Assembly: GCF_014204415.1 (NCBI RefSeq)
Contig: NZ_JACHLE010000001.1
Span: 806,001 to 870,000 of the forward strand
Reading direction: 5' to 3'
DNA length: 64,000 bases
Source: Chryseobacterium defluvii
GTDB taxonomy: Bacteria > Bacteroidota > Bacteroidia > Flavobacteriales > Weeksellaceae
Of the stretch, positions 1 through 8,549 are shown piece after piece. The translations under genes and the position numbers were made by a program. How positions within the stretch are numbered: position 1 is the stretch's first letter; each line of letters begins with the position of its first letter. A model generated the notes under the pieces. It saw nothing but the letters and a program-made list of their open reading frames with translations, had not been told where the DNA came from and searched no databases.

Positions 1-1050
1 ACCAATGAACTCATAGGTAAATTAATGGAAAGGCCCGAAATTGATTTTGCTCAGACATCATTCAATACCAGATATCCGCAGTATCAGATGGAGATCAATG
101 TTCCGTTGGCCAAGCAGCTCGGAGTTTCCGTAAATGATATTTTAAGTACGATGCAGGGCTATATCGGAGGAATTTATACCGCCGATTTTACCAAATACGG
201 AAAACAGTTCAGGGTAATGGTTCAGGCTCTTCCTGATAACAGAAAAAGCATAGATAACCTTAATGAGCTTTATGTAAGAACAGGCTCCGGAGCCATGTCA
301 CCTATTTCCCAGTTTGTTACTCTTGAAAAAACATATGGCCCGCAATCAGTGAGCCGTTATAACCTGTTTACGTCTGTGAAGATCACAGGAGCCAATTCCC
401 AGGGATTCAGTACAGGAGATGCCATTGGGGCCGTACAGCAGGTTGCCAAAGAAATCTTAGGGCCTAATTATGATGTTGAGTTCACAGGATTATCAAGAGA
501 AGAATTAAATTCAGGATCCCAGACCCTATTGATCTTTGCATTGAGCCTTATTTTTGTATACTTCATCCTTTCGGCTCAATATGAAAGTTATATCCTTCCT
601 CTGGTTGTTGTGATTTCACTTCCTTTAGGGGTAATGGGCGCCTATTTTGGGCAGAAGGTTATGGGACTGGAGAATAACATTTATTTCCAGATCGCTCTCA
701 TCATGCTGGTCGGTTTATTGGCAAAGAATGCCATCCTGATCGTGGAATTTGCGGTTCAGAGAAGATATCATGGGGAAACCATCATTATGTCTGCGATCAA
801 TGCGGCAAAAGCCAGACTAAGGCCGATCCTGATGACCTCATTTGCTTTCATCTTCGGATTATTACCATTGGTACTGGCAAGCGGGATCGGGGCTGTAGGA
901 AACAGATCGATCGCTACGGGGGCAGCCATAGGATTATTGATAGGGACTATTTTAGGCCTTTTCGTAATACCGGTGCTGTATGTGGTTTTCCAAACCCTGC
1001 AGGAGAAAATAAAACCGATAAAAAGAGAAGACATCAAATTAGCAGAATAA
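1..1050 (+). CDS. RND (HAE1/AcrB-type) efflux pump permease, 3' part
   Basis: The reading frame is open from the first base, so about 350 C-terminal residues of a roughly 1,050-residue inner-membrane proton/drug antiporter are present. The first half is periplasmic porter/docking domain. Hydrophobic segments follow from about residue 178, including LLIFALSLIFVYFILSAQYES and the RND signature region with GLLAKNAILIVEFA. The run KARLRPILMTSFAFIFGLLPL is typical of the HAE1 family (known). A TolC-type channel gene follows after 89 bp, so this is the tail of a tripartite efflux operon. The substrate cannot be told from this part. The family call is secure. Confidence 0.95.
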   Translation, partial: TNELIGKLMERPEIDFAQTSFNTRYPQYQMEINVPLAKQLGVSVNDILSTMQGYIGGIYTADFTKYGKQFRVMVQALPDNRKSIDNLNELYVRTGSGAMSPISQFVTLEKTYGPQSVSRYNLFTSVKITGANSQGFSTGDAIGAVQQVAKEILGPNYDVEFTGLSREELNSGSQTLLIFALSLIFVYFILSAQYESYILPLVVVISLPLGVMGAYFGQKVMGLENNIYFQIALIMLVGLLAKNAILIVEFAVQRRYHGETIIMSAINAAKARLRPILMTSFAFIFGLLPLVLASGIGAVGNRSIATGAAIGLLIGTILGLFVIPVLYVVFQTLQEKIKPIKREDIKLAE

Positions 1051-1105
1051 AAATTAATTGGAGAAGTGAGATGCCGGACCTTAGAAATGAGTATAAAACC
1101 GGAAT

Positions 1106-1132
1106 CTAGCTTCTAACCTCTAATTTCTAATT
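1106..1132. repeat. Half of a dispersed CTTCTAACCTCTAA-type intergenic repeat
   Basis: The spacer between the two efflux genes holds CTAGCTTCTAACCTCTAATT. The same sequence family forms the ends of the element at 30929-31363. A matching left arm is only weakly visible around 1060-1090, so this looks like a solitary or decayed copy. Confidence 0.6.
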
Positions 1133-1139
1133 AAAAAAA

Positions 1140-2555
1140 ATGAAGAGTTTGTTAAACATCATAAAAGGAATAACTTTTTCAGTGCTTGTTCTGGGTGCAG
1201 TTTCGTCCTGTACCATAAGAAAAGAATATGAAAGGCCGAACACCATAGCAGACGAAAAACTATTCCGTACAGATATGCTTCCGAAGGACAGCACAAATAT
1301 TGCCAATGTATCCTGGAAAGAGATTTTCACGGATCCTATACTTCAGGGGTATATTTCCAAAGCTTTGGATAATAATTTAGACATAAGGATTGCCCTGCAG
1401 AGCATTACCTCTGCCGAAGCTTATCTGAAACAAAGCAAGGCAGCCTATCAGCCTACACTTTCCGTAGGTCCCAATTATACCTTTCAGACCCAGTCACTGA
1501 ATACCCAGTTCGGGCAGATCATTGGAGAAAGACGTTATATCAATCAGTATGATATTACCGCCAGCTTAGGTTGGGAAGCCGATATCTGGGGTAAACTGAA
1601 AGCCCAGGAAAAAGCTCAGCTTGCCACGTATTTGGGAACCGTTGCAGCTCATAAAGCGGTAAAAAGTGACCTTGTGGCTTCCATTGCATCCGCTTATTAT
1701 CAGCTGCTTACTTTTGATGCGCAGAAAAGAATTATCAGGGAAACCATTACTCTTCGTGAGAAGAATCTGGAAACCACGAAAGCTCTGAAAGAGGCAGGAA
1801 CTCTTACGGAAGTAGCCGTTCAGCAAAGTGAGGCTCTGGTATATAATGCAAAATCCCTCTTGATTGATATCGATACTCAGATACAATTATTAGAGAACAC
1901 TATGAGCCTGTTGATGGGCGAGCCGTCACATGCTATAGAAAGATCAGCATTGGAAAGCCAGAAGCTTCCGGCCTATATAGATCTCGGATATCCTGCCCAA
2001 TTACTGGCCAACCGCCCGGATGTAATGAGAGCAGAATACAGCCTGATGAATGCTTTTGAATTGACCAATGCTGCGAAAGCTCAGTTTTATCCTACCTTAA
2101 GGATCACAGGAAGCGGGGGCGTGCAGTCGGTAGATATTGATCATTTATTCAGTGTGAATTCATTATTTGCAAATGTAGTCGCCGGATTGGCACAACCCAT
2201 TCTGAACAGGAGACAGATCAAAACCAATTATGAGGTAAGCCTTGCCAATCAGGAATCCGCTTATTTGAACTTCAGGAAAACCGTACTCACTGCCGGGAAA
2301 GAGGTTTCAGATGCCATCAGGGTTTTCTCGGTACAGGATTCTTTCATTGAACTGAAAAGAAAAGAGCTTGAGGCTTATAAAAAATCTGTGAATTACTCCC
2401 AGGAGCTTGTCAATTACGGAATGGCCAATTATCTGGAAGTATTGAATGCCAGCGTAAATTCCCTGAATGCAGAGCTCAATATCGCCAACGCTGAATACAA
2501 TAAAATGAAAGCTGCCGTAGAGCTGTATCAGGCTTTGGGCGGCGGATGGAAATAA
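1140..2555 (+). CDS. TolC/OprM-family outer membrane efflux lipoprotein
   Basis: The 471-residue protein is the outer-membrane channel of the RND pump encoded just upstream. A lipoprotein signal peptide ends in the lipobox VSSC (Cys about 24). Two outer membrane efflux protein repeats follow. The first holds DIRIALQSITSAEAYLKQSKA and the second LLANRPDVMRAEYSLMNA, both typical of the NodT/OprM branch. The length is normal for the family. A weak terminator follows the stop, which closes the efflux operon. The start is the ATG giving a complete lipoprotein signal. Confidence 0.93.
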   Translation: MKSLLNIIKGITFSVLVLGAVSSCTIRKEYERPNTIADEKLFRTDMLPKDSTNIANVSWKEIFTDPILQGYISKALDNNLDIRIALQSITSAEAYLKQSKAAYQPTLSVGPNYTFQTQSLNTQFGQIIGERRYINQYDITASLGWEADIWGKLKAQEKAQLATYLGTVAAHKAVKSDLVASIASAYYQLLTFDAQKRIIRETITLREKNLETTKALKEAGTLTEVAVQQSEALVYNAKSLLIDIDTQIQLLENTMSLLMGEPSHAIERSALESQKLPAYIDLGYPAQLLANRPDVMRAEYSLMNAFELTNAAKAQFYPTLRITGSGGVQSVDIDHLFSVNSLFANVVAGLAQPILNRRQIKTNYEVSLANQESAYLNFRKTVLTAGKEVSDAIRVFSVQDSFIELKRKELEAYKKSVNYSQELVNYGMANYLEVLNASVNSLNAELNIANAEYNKMKAAVELYQALGGGWK

Positions 2556-2575
2556 ATCTTGTTAAATATATATTA

Positions 2576-2606
2576 AAGGTGTGTATTCTATAATGCATGC
2601 CTTTTT
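2576..2606 (+). terminator. Probable terminator of the efflux operon
   Basis: AAGGTGTG pairs with CATGCCTT (two G-U wobbles) across a 12-nt loop and is followed by TTTTT, 20 bp after the channel gene. Confidence 0.5.
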
Positions 2607-2732
2607 ATGTGATAAATTAAAGATCAATTAGTTATAAAATCTTTCCTGTTTAAAAATGATTTTATCTCTTGCTTAAAAAATGAACATTATATAATTAATT
2701 AACAGTCTTATTAAATAAAATTTAACAAAATG

Positions 2733-2763
2733 TTTGTATATCTGGTATAAATACTTACTTTTG
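2733..2763 (+). promoter_or_regulatory. Bacteroidota sigma-A promoter of the tRNA-Ala gene
   Basis: TTTG at 2733-2736, a 19-nt spacer, then TACTTTTG at 2756-2763. This is an exact match to the flavobacterial -33/-7 consensus. The tRNA starts 29 nt downstream. Confidence 0.8.
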
Positions 2764-2791
2764 TAGCGCTTCAGGAAATGAAGATTGAAAT

Positions 2792-2865
2792 GGGGGATTA
2801 GCTCATCTGGCTAGAGCGTTAGACTGGCAGTCTAAAGGTGACGGGTTCGATCCCCGTATCCTCCA
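2792..2865 (+). tRNA. tRNA-Ala (anticodon GGC)
   Basis: The 74-nt sequence folds as a cloverleaf. The acceptor stem GGGGGAT/ATCCTCC contains the G3-U70 wobble pair, the alanine identity element. The anticodon stem TTAGA/TCTAA encloses the loop CTGGCAG with anticodon GGC. GGTTCGATCC forms the T loop. The discriminator base is A. CCA is not encoded. It has its own promoter, and the lipoprotein gene begins only 28 nt after it with no terminator between, so the two may share a transcript. Confidence 0.96.
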
Positions 2866-2893
2866 CAAGGATAATTAATTCGGTTATAAAACT

Positions 2894-3265
2894 ATGAAGA
2901 AACTTTTTTTACTTTTATTAATTGCGTTTTCATTCATTGGTTGTGATTCTTCAGAAGAAGAAAATATCTATGATTATATCGGAACCTGGTCCGGTACTTA
3001 TGATGGCAGTGAAAAAGGAACATGGAGTTTTGTGGTAGCCAGCGATGGCAAAATAACAGGAACCATGCATTCTGAACCTACTAACGAAAACTATAATATT
3101 TCGGGTAATTTAGATACTTCAGGACAATTGAATGCCGTAATAGGATTACCATCAGACGGGGAATTCACAGGAACTCTGACGATCGATAAAAAAGGGAACG
3201 GAACCTGGAGAAATTCAGTACCTACTCCGGACAGATCTGGTTCATGGACGGGAGAAAAAGAATAA
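2894..3265 (+). CDS. Small lipoprotein of unknown function
   Basis: The 123-residue protein has a short signal peptide ending in the lipobox FIGC (Cys about 17), then a compact region rich in Gly, Thr and Trp with alternating short hydrophobic stretches (GTWSGTYDGSEKGTWSF, GTWRNS, GSWTGE). This suggests a small lipocalin-like beta structure, but I recognise no named family. No promoter of its own is visible. It sits 28 bp behind tRNA-Ala and ahead of a strong terminator. Confidence 0.8.
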   Translation: MKKLFLLLLIAFSFIGCDSSEEENIYDYIGTWSGTYDGSEKGTWSFVVASDGKITGTMHSEPTNENYNISGNLDTSGQLNAVIGLPSDGEFTGTLTIDKKGNGTWRNSVPTPDRSGSWTGEKE

Positions 3266-3284
3266 AGAATAATTTTCAATATAT

Positions 3285-3318
3285 AAGCCTGTAAACTGAG
3301 TTTACAGGCTTTTTTATT
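3285..3318. terminator. Bidirectional rho-independent terminator
   Basis: AGCCTGTAAAC pairs with GTTTACAGGCT around a TGA loop and is followed by a T run. It lies between two convergent genes and probably serves both. Confidence 0.85.
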
Positions 3319-3969
3319 TTACACGAATCCCATATTAATAATCCTGCCATCTTTTCTCAGCACGATAAAATGCAGCAAAGGATCATCATCTGAGAAATGT
3401 TTTTCAAAAACAACTTCAGTCTGCTGTGGCTTCACTGGTATTCTTTCCACTTTGTGCTCCGTCAGATAATTCTCAAAATCTATCTTTAACGTGAGAATTT
3501 CAGTTTCATCTGCTGAAAAACCTTTATTCAGATGCAGACTTTTATTCCATAAGCCTAATGAGATGGAGGCTTCTCCACCTAAATTGAGGATTTTTCCAAA
3601 CTGAAATTTTTTAAGAGCTGATTTCCCGATATCGGTGGCCAGACCATTCGGTATGGTTCTTTTTCCTCTTTCAGAAATCAAATCATAATCTTTGATCTCT
3701 GTCATCACCTTCGCAAATTTTTGATAGAGTAGTGGATCCTCCGCCTCTCTGATATAAGGGTCAAGAGCCTGTCTTATTATTTTCCCGGTTTTGGAACAAT
3801 GCCCGAATTCAGAACTGTTCTGCCGTACTTTCTCATAAGCAGGATTCTTTTTGAAGGCAGTTTTACTGAAACCGCTTTTCTTCCGGACTACATTTTTCCC
3901 ATTAAGAGTATAGAAAACCAGATCTCCGACAGAGCCTTTAAGCTTTATAAAACTTTCATATGTAGCCAT
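3319..3969 (-). CDS. Conserved hypothetical protein of a Bacteroidota family
   Basis: The 216-residue protein has no signal peptide and no membrane segment. The N-terminus carries IKLKGSVGDLVFYTLNG and RKKSGFSKTAF, followed by RQNSSEFGHCSKTGK. I recall this arrangement (KGxxGxxxFY, then R-x-N-x-x-EFG) from an uncharacterised protein family found in many flavobacteria. No catalytic motif is apparent. The gene has a textbook promoter ten bases upstream of its ATG, so it is probably expressed alone. Confidence 0.75.
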   Translation of the reverse strand: MATYESFIKLKGSVGDLVFYTLNGKNVVRKKSGFSKTAFKKNPAYEKVRQNSSEFGHCSKTGKIIRQALDPYIREAEDPLLYQKFAKVMTEIKDYDLISERGKRTIPNGLATDIGKSALKKFQFGKILNLGGEASISLGLWNKSLHLNKGFSADETEILTLKIDFENYLTEHKVERIPVKPQQTEVVFEKHFSDDDPLLHFIVLRKDGRIINMGFV

Positions 3970-3985
3970 AACAGTAAATTGAAGT

Positions 3986-4016
3986 CAAATATAATGATAT
4001 TTAATGAAATACAAAA
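3986..4016 (-). promoter_or_regulatory. Promoter of the 3319-3969 gene
   Basis: On the minus strand TTTG (4016-4013), a 19-nt spacer and TATATTTG (3993-3986) match the Bacteroidota consensus exactly. The 5' leader would be about 10 nt. Confidence 0.8.
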
Positions 4017-4077
4017 TTTTAACATATATTTATAGTATAGTTATAGTATAGTTTATATATAATTAAAATATAAGTAG

Positions 4078-4085
4078 TATATTTG
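4078..4085 (+). promoter_or_regulatory. -7 element upstream of the NlpC/P60 gene
   Basis: TATATTTG lies 36 bp before the ATG. No convincing -33 box is present. Just upstream the 11-mer TATAGTATAGT occurs twice (about 4031-4052), a possible regulator site. Confidence 0.55.
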
Positions 4086-4121
4086 TAAAAATAATTATTA
4101 CACTCTTAAAATCAGATAGAT

Positions 4122-4697
4122 ATGGAACCTGGTTTGATTCTAAAAAATATAGGAATAGGACGATTATCCGCTTTACTGATAGCATCCTCAATTGCCTTTT
4201 CATGCGGGAGCTCTAAAAACGTATCAGAGAAGAAAAGCCATACTACAACAAAATCAGTAGCCAAATCTGAAAACCTCAGAAAGCTTGATTCAGGTTTCAG
4301 CGGAAATATTTCAGGTTCTGTAAAGGATATTTTAAAAGATGCTGAAAAATATATGGGAGCTCCGTATAAATTCGGAGGAAATACTTCTTCAGGATTCGAT
4401 TGTTCTGGTTTTACGGTAAAAGTATTTGAAGAAAACGATTTAAAACTACCCAGAAGATCATCTGATCAGGCAGAAACAGGCAAAAAGATTGATATCAGGG
4501 ACGTAAAACCGGGTGATCTGTTATTCTTTGCCACTGCTGGTGGAAGCCGGGTATCTCATGTAGGTATTGTTCATGATATCGGAGATGACGGCGAGATCAA
4601 ATTTATTCATGCATCCACTTCAAAAGGGGTAATTATTTCCTCACTCAACGAAAAGTACTGGAATAAGGCTTATCTTCATGCCCAAAGAGTTCTATAA
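4122..4697 (+). CDS. NlpC/P60-family cell-wall hydrolase lipoprotein
   Basis: The 191-residue protein has a lipoprotein signal ending in AFSC (Cys about 28) and a Ser/Lys-rich linker. A C-terminal NlpC/P60 domain starts near residue 68. The catalytic Cys is in FDCSGF, the first His in SHVGIV and the third triad position in FIHAS, in the right order and spacing for a peptidoglycan gamma-D-Glu/diamino acid endopeptidase (family knowledge). The substrate is inferred. It is likely anchored in the periplasm to the outer membrane and transcribed alone. Confidence 0.92.
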   Translation: MEPGLILKNIGIGRLSALLIASSIAFSCGSSKNVSEKKSHTTTKSVAKSENLRKLDSGFSGNISGSVKDILKDAEKYMGAPYKFGGNTSSGFDCSGFTVKVFEENDLKLPRRSSDQAETGKKIDIRDVKPGDLLFFATAGGSRVSHVGIVHDIGDDGEIKFIHASTSKGVIISSLNEKYWNKAYLHAQRVL

Positions 4698-4720
4698 AAA
4701 ATATCAGAAATAAGAATTAA

Positions 4721-4755
4721 AAAATCTGTGTACATCTGCCAAATCTGCGGGATTT
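4721..4755. repeat. Solitary half of the CTGCTAAATCTGCGGGA repeat
   Basis: AAATCTG followed by ATCTGCCAAATCTGCGGGAT closely resembles the right arm of the perfect palindromic element at 49975-50124. No partner arm is present nearby. Confidence 0.6.
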
Positions 4756-4793
4756 CATCTTGGAAGTAAATAAAGTTTTGCTTAAGTTTTTTG

Positions 4794-4801
4794 TATCTTT
4801 G
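4794..4801 (+). promoter_or_regulatory. -7 element of dapD
   Basis: TATCTTTG ends 25 bp before the dapD ATG. No TTTG lies at the ideal distance. Confidence 0.6.
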
Positions 4802-4826
4802 GCACACATAATTTTAAACAAGAAAC

Positions 4827-5639
4827 ATGTCATTACAGCAAACTATTGAAAATATTTGGGATAACAGAGACTTATTGCAAAATGAAGACAGCCAGAAAGC
4901 CATCAGGGAGGTGGTATCTTTACTGGATTCAGGAGAACTTCGTGTAGCAGAGCCAACAGAAAATGGATGGCAGGTAAATGAGTGGGTGAAGAAAGCAGTG
5001 GTGATGTATTTCCCGATCCAGAAGATGGAAACCATTGAAGTAGGCCCATTTGAATTTCATGACAAAATTCCTTTAAAAAGAAATTATGCGGAAAAAGGAG
5101 TAAGAGTTGTACCTCATGCTATTGCAAGAGAAGGCTCTTTCGTGGCTTCGGGAGTGATCATGATGCCTTCTTATGTCAACATTGGAGCGTATGTGGATTC
5201 AGGGACTATGGTTGATACATGGGCAACTGTTGGAAGCTGTGCACAGATCGGTAAAAATGTTCACTTAAGCGGTGGTGTAGGGATCGGCGGTGTATTGGAG
5301 CCTTTACAGGCTGCTCCGGTGATCATTGAAGACGATTGTTTCATCGGTTCAAGATGCATTGTGGTAGAAGGTGTACATGTGGAAAAAGAAGCTGTACTGG
5401 GAGCAAATGTTGTACTGACCGCCTCTACAAAAATCATTGATGTTACAGGAAACGAACCGGTAGAGATCAAAGGAAGAGTACCTGCCCGCTCGGTAGTTAT
5501 TCCGGGAAGTTACACTAAACAATATCCGGCAGGGGAGTATCAGGTTCCTTGTGCCCTGATCATCGGGAAGAGAAAGGAGTCTACGGACAAGAAGACCTCC
5601 CTGAATGATGCACTAAGGGAAAACAATGTAGCAGTTTAA
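4827..5639 (+). CDS. dapD: 2,3,4,5-tetrahydropyridine-2,6-dicarboxylate N-succinyltransferase
   Basis: The 270-residue cytoplasmic enzyme transfers succinyl from succinyl-CoA to tetrahydrodipicolinate, the committed step of the succinylase branch of lysine and diaminopimelate synthesis. An alpha-helical N-domain is followed by a left-handed beta-helix of hexapeptide repeats (GVRVVPHAIAREGSFV, VNIGAYVDSGTMVDTWATVG, IGKNVHLSGGVGIGGVLEP). The length matches the family. The gene has its own promoter. A glycan operon begins 29 bp after the stop on the same strand, so read-through is possible. Confidence 0.97.
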   Translation: MSLQQTIENIWDNRDLLQNEDSQKAIREVVSLLDSGELRVAEPTENGWQVNEWVKKAVVMYFPIQKMETIEVGPFEFHDKIPLKRNYAEKGVRVVPHAIAREGSFVASGVIMMPSYVNIGAYVDSGTMVDTWATVGSCAQIGKNVHLSGGVGIGGVLEPLQAAPVIIEDDCFIGSRCIVVEGVHVEKEAVLGANVVLTASTKIIDVTGNEPVEIKGRVPARSVVIPGSYTKQYPAGEYQVPCALIIGKRKESTDKKTSLNDALRENNVAV

Positions 5640-5668
5640 ATCAAGCTAAAACTAATACCCACACCGTT

Positions 5669-6838
5669 TTGAAAGAGAAATTCTTAAAATTCATATTAAA
5701 CCCTAAATACATATTTGGGGTTTATCTTATTATATCCGTTGTTACTGCGGTTTCCAAATATCTCAGGGGAGACTACGCCATTAATAATTATCTGATCTTT
5801 AAAAATGTATTTTTCAATACCATCCATCAGAAAAACTTATTCATCCATTACCCGGATCTCTATTTTGACCTGAATCATTACGGGATCTTCTTCAGTGTAC
5901 TTATCGCTCCGTTTGCGGTGATGCCCGACTGGATGGGGATCTCCCTTTGGAATTTAGCCAATACTTTCCTCTTTGTGTATGCTATTTATAAACTGCCCTT
6001 TTCAGATGGTAAAAAGGCTCTCTTCGGATTATTTTGTTTACAGGAATATATTACGGCAGCTTTAAGTTTACAGTTCAATGTGGCTTTAACAGGGCTTTTA
6101 CTGCTTTCAGCGGTTTATATTTATGAAAGGAAAGAAGTAAAATCAGTAACGGCAATATTAGTAGGGATATTTGTGAAGATTTATGGAATAGTGGGGTTTA
6201 CCCAGTTTTTTTTCATTCAGAATAAAAAGAAATTCATTCTTTCAGGGATTGCCATTGCGGTATTATTTTTTGTAATTCCTATGATGTATTCCGGGCCTCA
6301 GTTTGTATTGCAGAGCTATGCGGACTGGTATCATTCCATTATCGAGAAGAATAATGAGAACCAAGTATTGGGCAATATGCAGGATATTTCATTGATGGGT
6401 TTTTTCAGGAGGATTTTAGGAGATGCTTCTATTTCCAATCTGGTTTTTCTTGCTGTGGGATTACCTTTATTTGCTTTACCTTATATCAGGATAAAACAAT
6501 ATAAAAACTATGCATTCCAGCTTATGATCCTGGCTTCAACTTTATTATTTTTAGTATTATTCAGTTCAAGTTCAGAGTCGCCTACTTACATTATTGCGGT
6601 TGTAGGAGTAATGATCTGGTTTTTCCTGCAAAAGCAAAGAAATCCGCTCATCATAGGGTTGCTTATTTTCGTGATTATTTTTACATGCTTCTCAACATCA
6701 GACCTGTTCCCGAAATGGGTAAAACACGATTACATCATTAAGTATTCCTTAAAAGCCGTACCTTGCATTGTAGTTTGGCTAAGAGTGGTCTATGAACTAT
6801 TAACCAAAGATTTTGAAAAAGATTACAGTTTGAATTAA
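5669..6838 (+). CDS. GT87-like (DUF2029) multi-pass membrane glycosyltransferase
   Basis: The 389-residue protein has about ten hydrophobic segments. The N-terminal periplasmic part has PDLYFDLNHYGIFFSVLIAP, resembling the DUF2029/GT87 family that uses polyprenyl-phosphate sugars. The start must be TTG at 5669, since no ATG or GTG precedes the first hydrophobic helix. It is the first gene of a tightly packed run with GT2, polysaccharide deacetylase and GT4 genes (3 bp gap to the next). The role is probably assembly of a surface or lipid-linked glycan. The exact sugar is unknown. Confidence 0.8.
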   Translation: MKEKFLKFILNPKYIFGVYLIISVVTAVSKYLRGDYAINNYLIFKNVFFNTIHQKNLFIHYPDLYFDLNHYGIFFSVLIAPFAVMPDWMGISLWNLANTFLFVYAIYKLPFSDGKKALFGLFCLQEYITAALSLQFNVALTGLLLLSAVYIYERKEVKSVTAILVGIFVKIYGIVGFTQFFFIQNKKKFILSGIAIAVLFFVIPMMYSGPQFVLQSYADWYHSIIEKNNENQVLGNMQDISLMGFFRRILGDASISNLVFLAVGLPLFALPYIRIKQYKNYAFQLMILASTLLFLVLFSSSSESPTYIIAVVGVMIWFFLQKQRNPLIIGLLIFVIIFTCFSTSDLFPKWVKHDYIIKYSLKAVPCIVVWLRVVYELLTKDFEKDYSLN

Positions 6839-6841
6839 TAT

Positions 6842-7771
6842 ATGAAGAAAATTTCCATTGTCATTCCTGCCCATAACGAAGAAGGAAACGTTGCTCTGGT
6901 TCATGAAAAAATAAAAGAAGTTTTTTCAGGATTAAGCAATTATGATTTTGAGATTATCTTCGTGAATGACGGAAGCAGGGATAATACCCAGCAGAAGCTG
7001 GAAGAACTCTCCGAAAAATTTGATGAAGTAAAGTTCATTGAATTTTCAAGGAATTTCGGACACCAGCCTGCCGTGAAAGCCGGTATGGATCATGCCCACG
7101 GAAATGCAGTGATCTCAATGGACGGCGACCTGCAGCATCCGCCGGAACTTATCCCCGAAATGATCAGAAAGTGGGAAGAAGGCTACGATGTGGTCTATAC
7201 AGTAAGAACCTATCCTAAGGAAATATCTTATTTCAAAAGAAAAACTTCGGACTTTTTTTATAAACTCTTATCCAGCCTTTCCGATGTAAACCTTACCAAA
7301 GGAGGCGGTTCGGATTTCAGGCTGCTAGATGCCAACGCTGTGGAAGTGATGAGAAACTTCAACGAAGATGACCTGTTTTTGAGGGGTCTTACCAGCTGGA
7401 TGGGCTTTAAACAGACGGGTATTGATTTTACCGCAGCAGAAAGAATGTCAGGAGAAAGCAGCTATAACCTGAAAAAAATGATCCGGTTTGCTTTTACGGG
7501 AATTACGGCTTTCAGTGTAAAGCCTTTATATATTGCAGCATATCTGGGATTTTTATTCTCAGGGATCTCAGTGGTAGGATATGCGCTGTATGTCATTTAT
7601 GCATTCATGGCTAAAACGGAAATATCCGGTTGGGCTTCACTGATCATGACCATCGTATTTTTCGGGGGATTACAGCTGATCATCCTTGGAATTATAGGAA
7701 TTTATTTAGGAAAGATCTTTAAGCAGGTAAAAGAAAGACCTAACTATATCATCAAAAATAAAAGCTTTTAA
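6842..7771 (+). CDS. GT2 polyprenyl-phosphate glycosyltransferase (DPM1/GtrB-like)
   Basis: The 309-residue protein has an N-terminal GT-A domain with SIVIPAHNEEGNV, VNDGSRDNT and the metal-binding region MDGDLQHPPE, then RNFGHQPAVKAG. Two C-terminal transmembrane helices lie near residues 230-255 and 265-290. This is the architecture of GtrB-type enzymes, which make undecaprenyl-phosphate-linked sugars from nucleotide sugars (family knowledge). It would supply the lipid-linked donor to the GT87-like neighbour, which is an inference from their adjacency. It is 1 bp from the deacetylase gene. Confidence 0.92.
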   Translation: MKKISIVIPAHNEEGNVALVHEKIKEVFSGLSNYDFEIIFVNDGSRDNTQQKLEELSEKFDEVKFIEFSRNFGHQPAVKAGMDHAHGNAVISMDGDLQHPPELIPEMIRKWEEGYDVVYTVRTYPKEISYFKRKTSDFFYKLLSSLSDVNLTKGGGSDFRLLDANAVEVMRNFNEDDLFLRGLTSWMGFKQTGIDFTAAERMSGESSYNLKKMIRFAFTGITAFSVKPLYIAAYLGFLFSGISVVGYALYVIYAFMAKTEISGWASLIMTIVFFGGLQLIILGIIGIYLGKIFKQVKERPNYIIKNKSF

Positions 7772-7772
7772 A

Positions 7773-8549
7773 ATGGTATTATTGAGTTTTGATATTGAGG
7801 AGTTTGATATGCCATTGGAATATAAAGGCGAAATATCCTTTGAAAAACAGATCTCCATCTCACAGCATGGATTGGAGAATATTTTAGATATCTTAAAAAA
7901 GCATCAGGTAAAAGCTACTTTTTTCTCAACAGTGGTTTTTGCTGAAAACAGCAGACATTTGATAGAAAGATTATTGAATGAAGGGCATGAACTGGCTTCC
8001 CATACTTGGTTTCACTCTGAATTTGAAGAAAAACATTTAAAAGAATCAAGGGAAAGACTAGAAGAAGTATTCTCTACAAAAGTAACGGGATTAAGGATGC
8101 CCAGAATGATGCCCGTTAACGAAAAAGCCGTTGAAACAGCAGGCTATTCCTATAACTCATCCATCAACCCGACTTTTCTTCCGGGAAGGTATAATAACCT
8201 AAAAGTACCAAGAACTTACTATGACGAAGGAAACGTAAGACAGATCCCGGCTTCGGTTTCTCCCAATTTCAGGATTCCGCTGTTCTGGCTGAGCTTTCAT
8301 AATTTTCCTTTGTCTTTCTATAAAAAACTGGCTTCGGACGTTTTGAAGAAAGATAAGTATCTCAATATCTACTTCCATCCGTGGGAATTTTCAGAAATAA
8401 AGGATGAAGCATTCAGGCTTCCCGGCTTTACTACAAAAAATACGGGTAAGGAAATGGTAGAAAGATTTGATGAGTTTGTAGGCTGGCTTAAAAGTAAAAA
8501 TTATACTTTCGGAACCTTCCAGGAATTTCAAAAACAATTGGAATCATGA
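7773..8549 (+). CDS. Polysaccharide deacetylase family protein (NodB-like)
   Basis: The 258-residue protein has a NodB fold. LSFDIEEFD carries the first Asp motif, VKATFFSTVVFAEN the second, and HELASHTWFHSEF the metal-binding H-xx-x-H motif. A late HPWEF (His-Pro) motif completes the active site. There is no signal peptide, so it acts in the cytoplasm, like the deacetylases found in glycan-lipid gene sets. It overlaps the next gene by 4 bp (ATGA). The likely substrate is an N-acetylated sugar intermediate of this operon, which is an inference. Confidence 0.88.
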   Translation: MVLLSFDIEEFDMPLEYKGEISFEKQISISQHGLENILDILKKHQVKATFFSTVVFAENSRHLIERLLNEGHELASHTWFHSEFEEKHLKESRERLEEVFSTKVTGLRMPRMMPVNEKAVETAGYSYNSSINPTFLPGRYNNLKVPRTYYDEGNVRQIPASVSPNFRIPLFWLSFHNFPLSFYKKLASDVLKKDKYLNIYFHPWEFSEIKDEAFRLPGFTTKNTGKEMVERFDEFVGWLKSKNYTFGTFQEFQKQLES

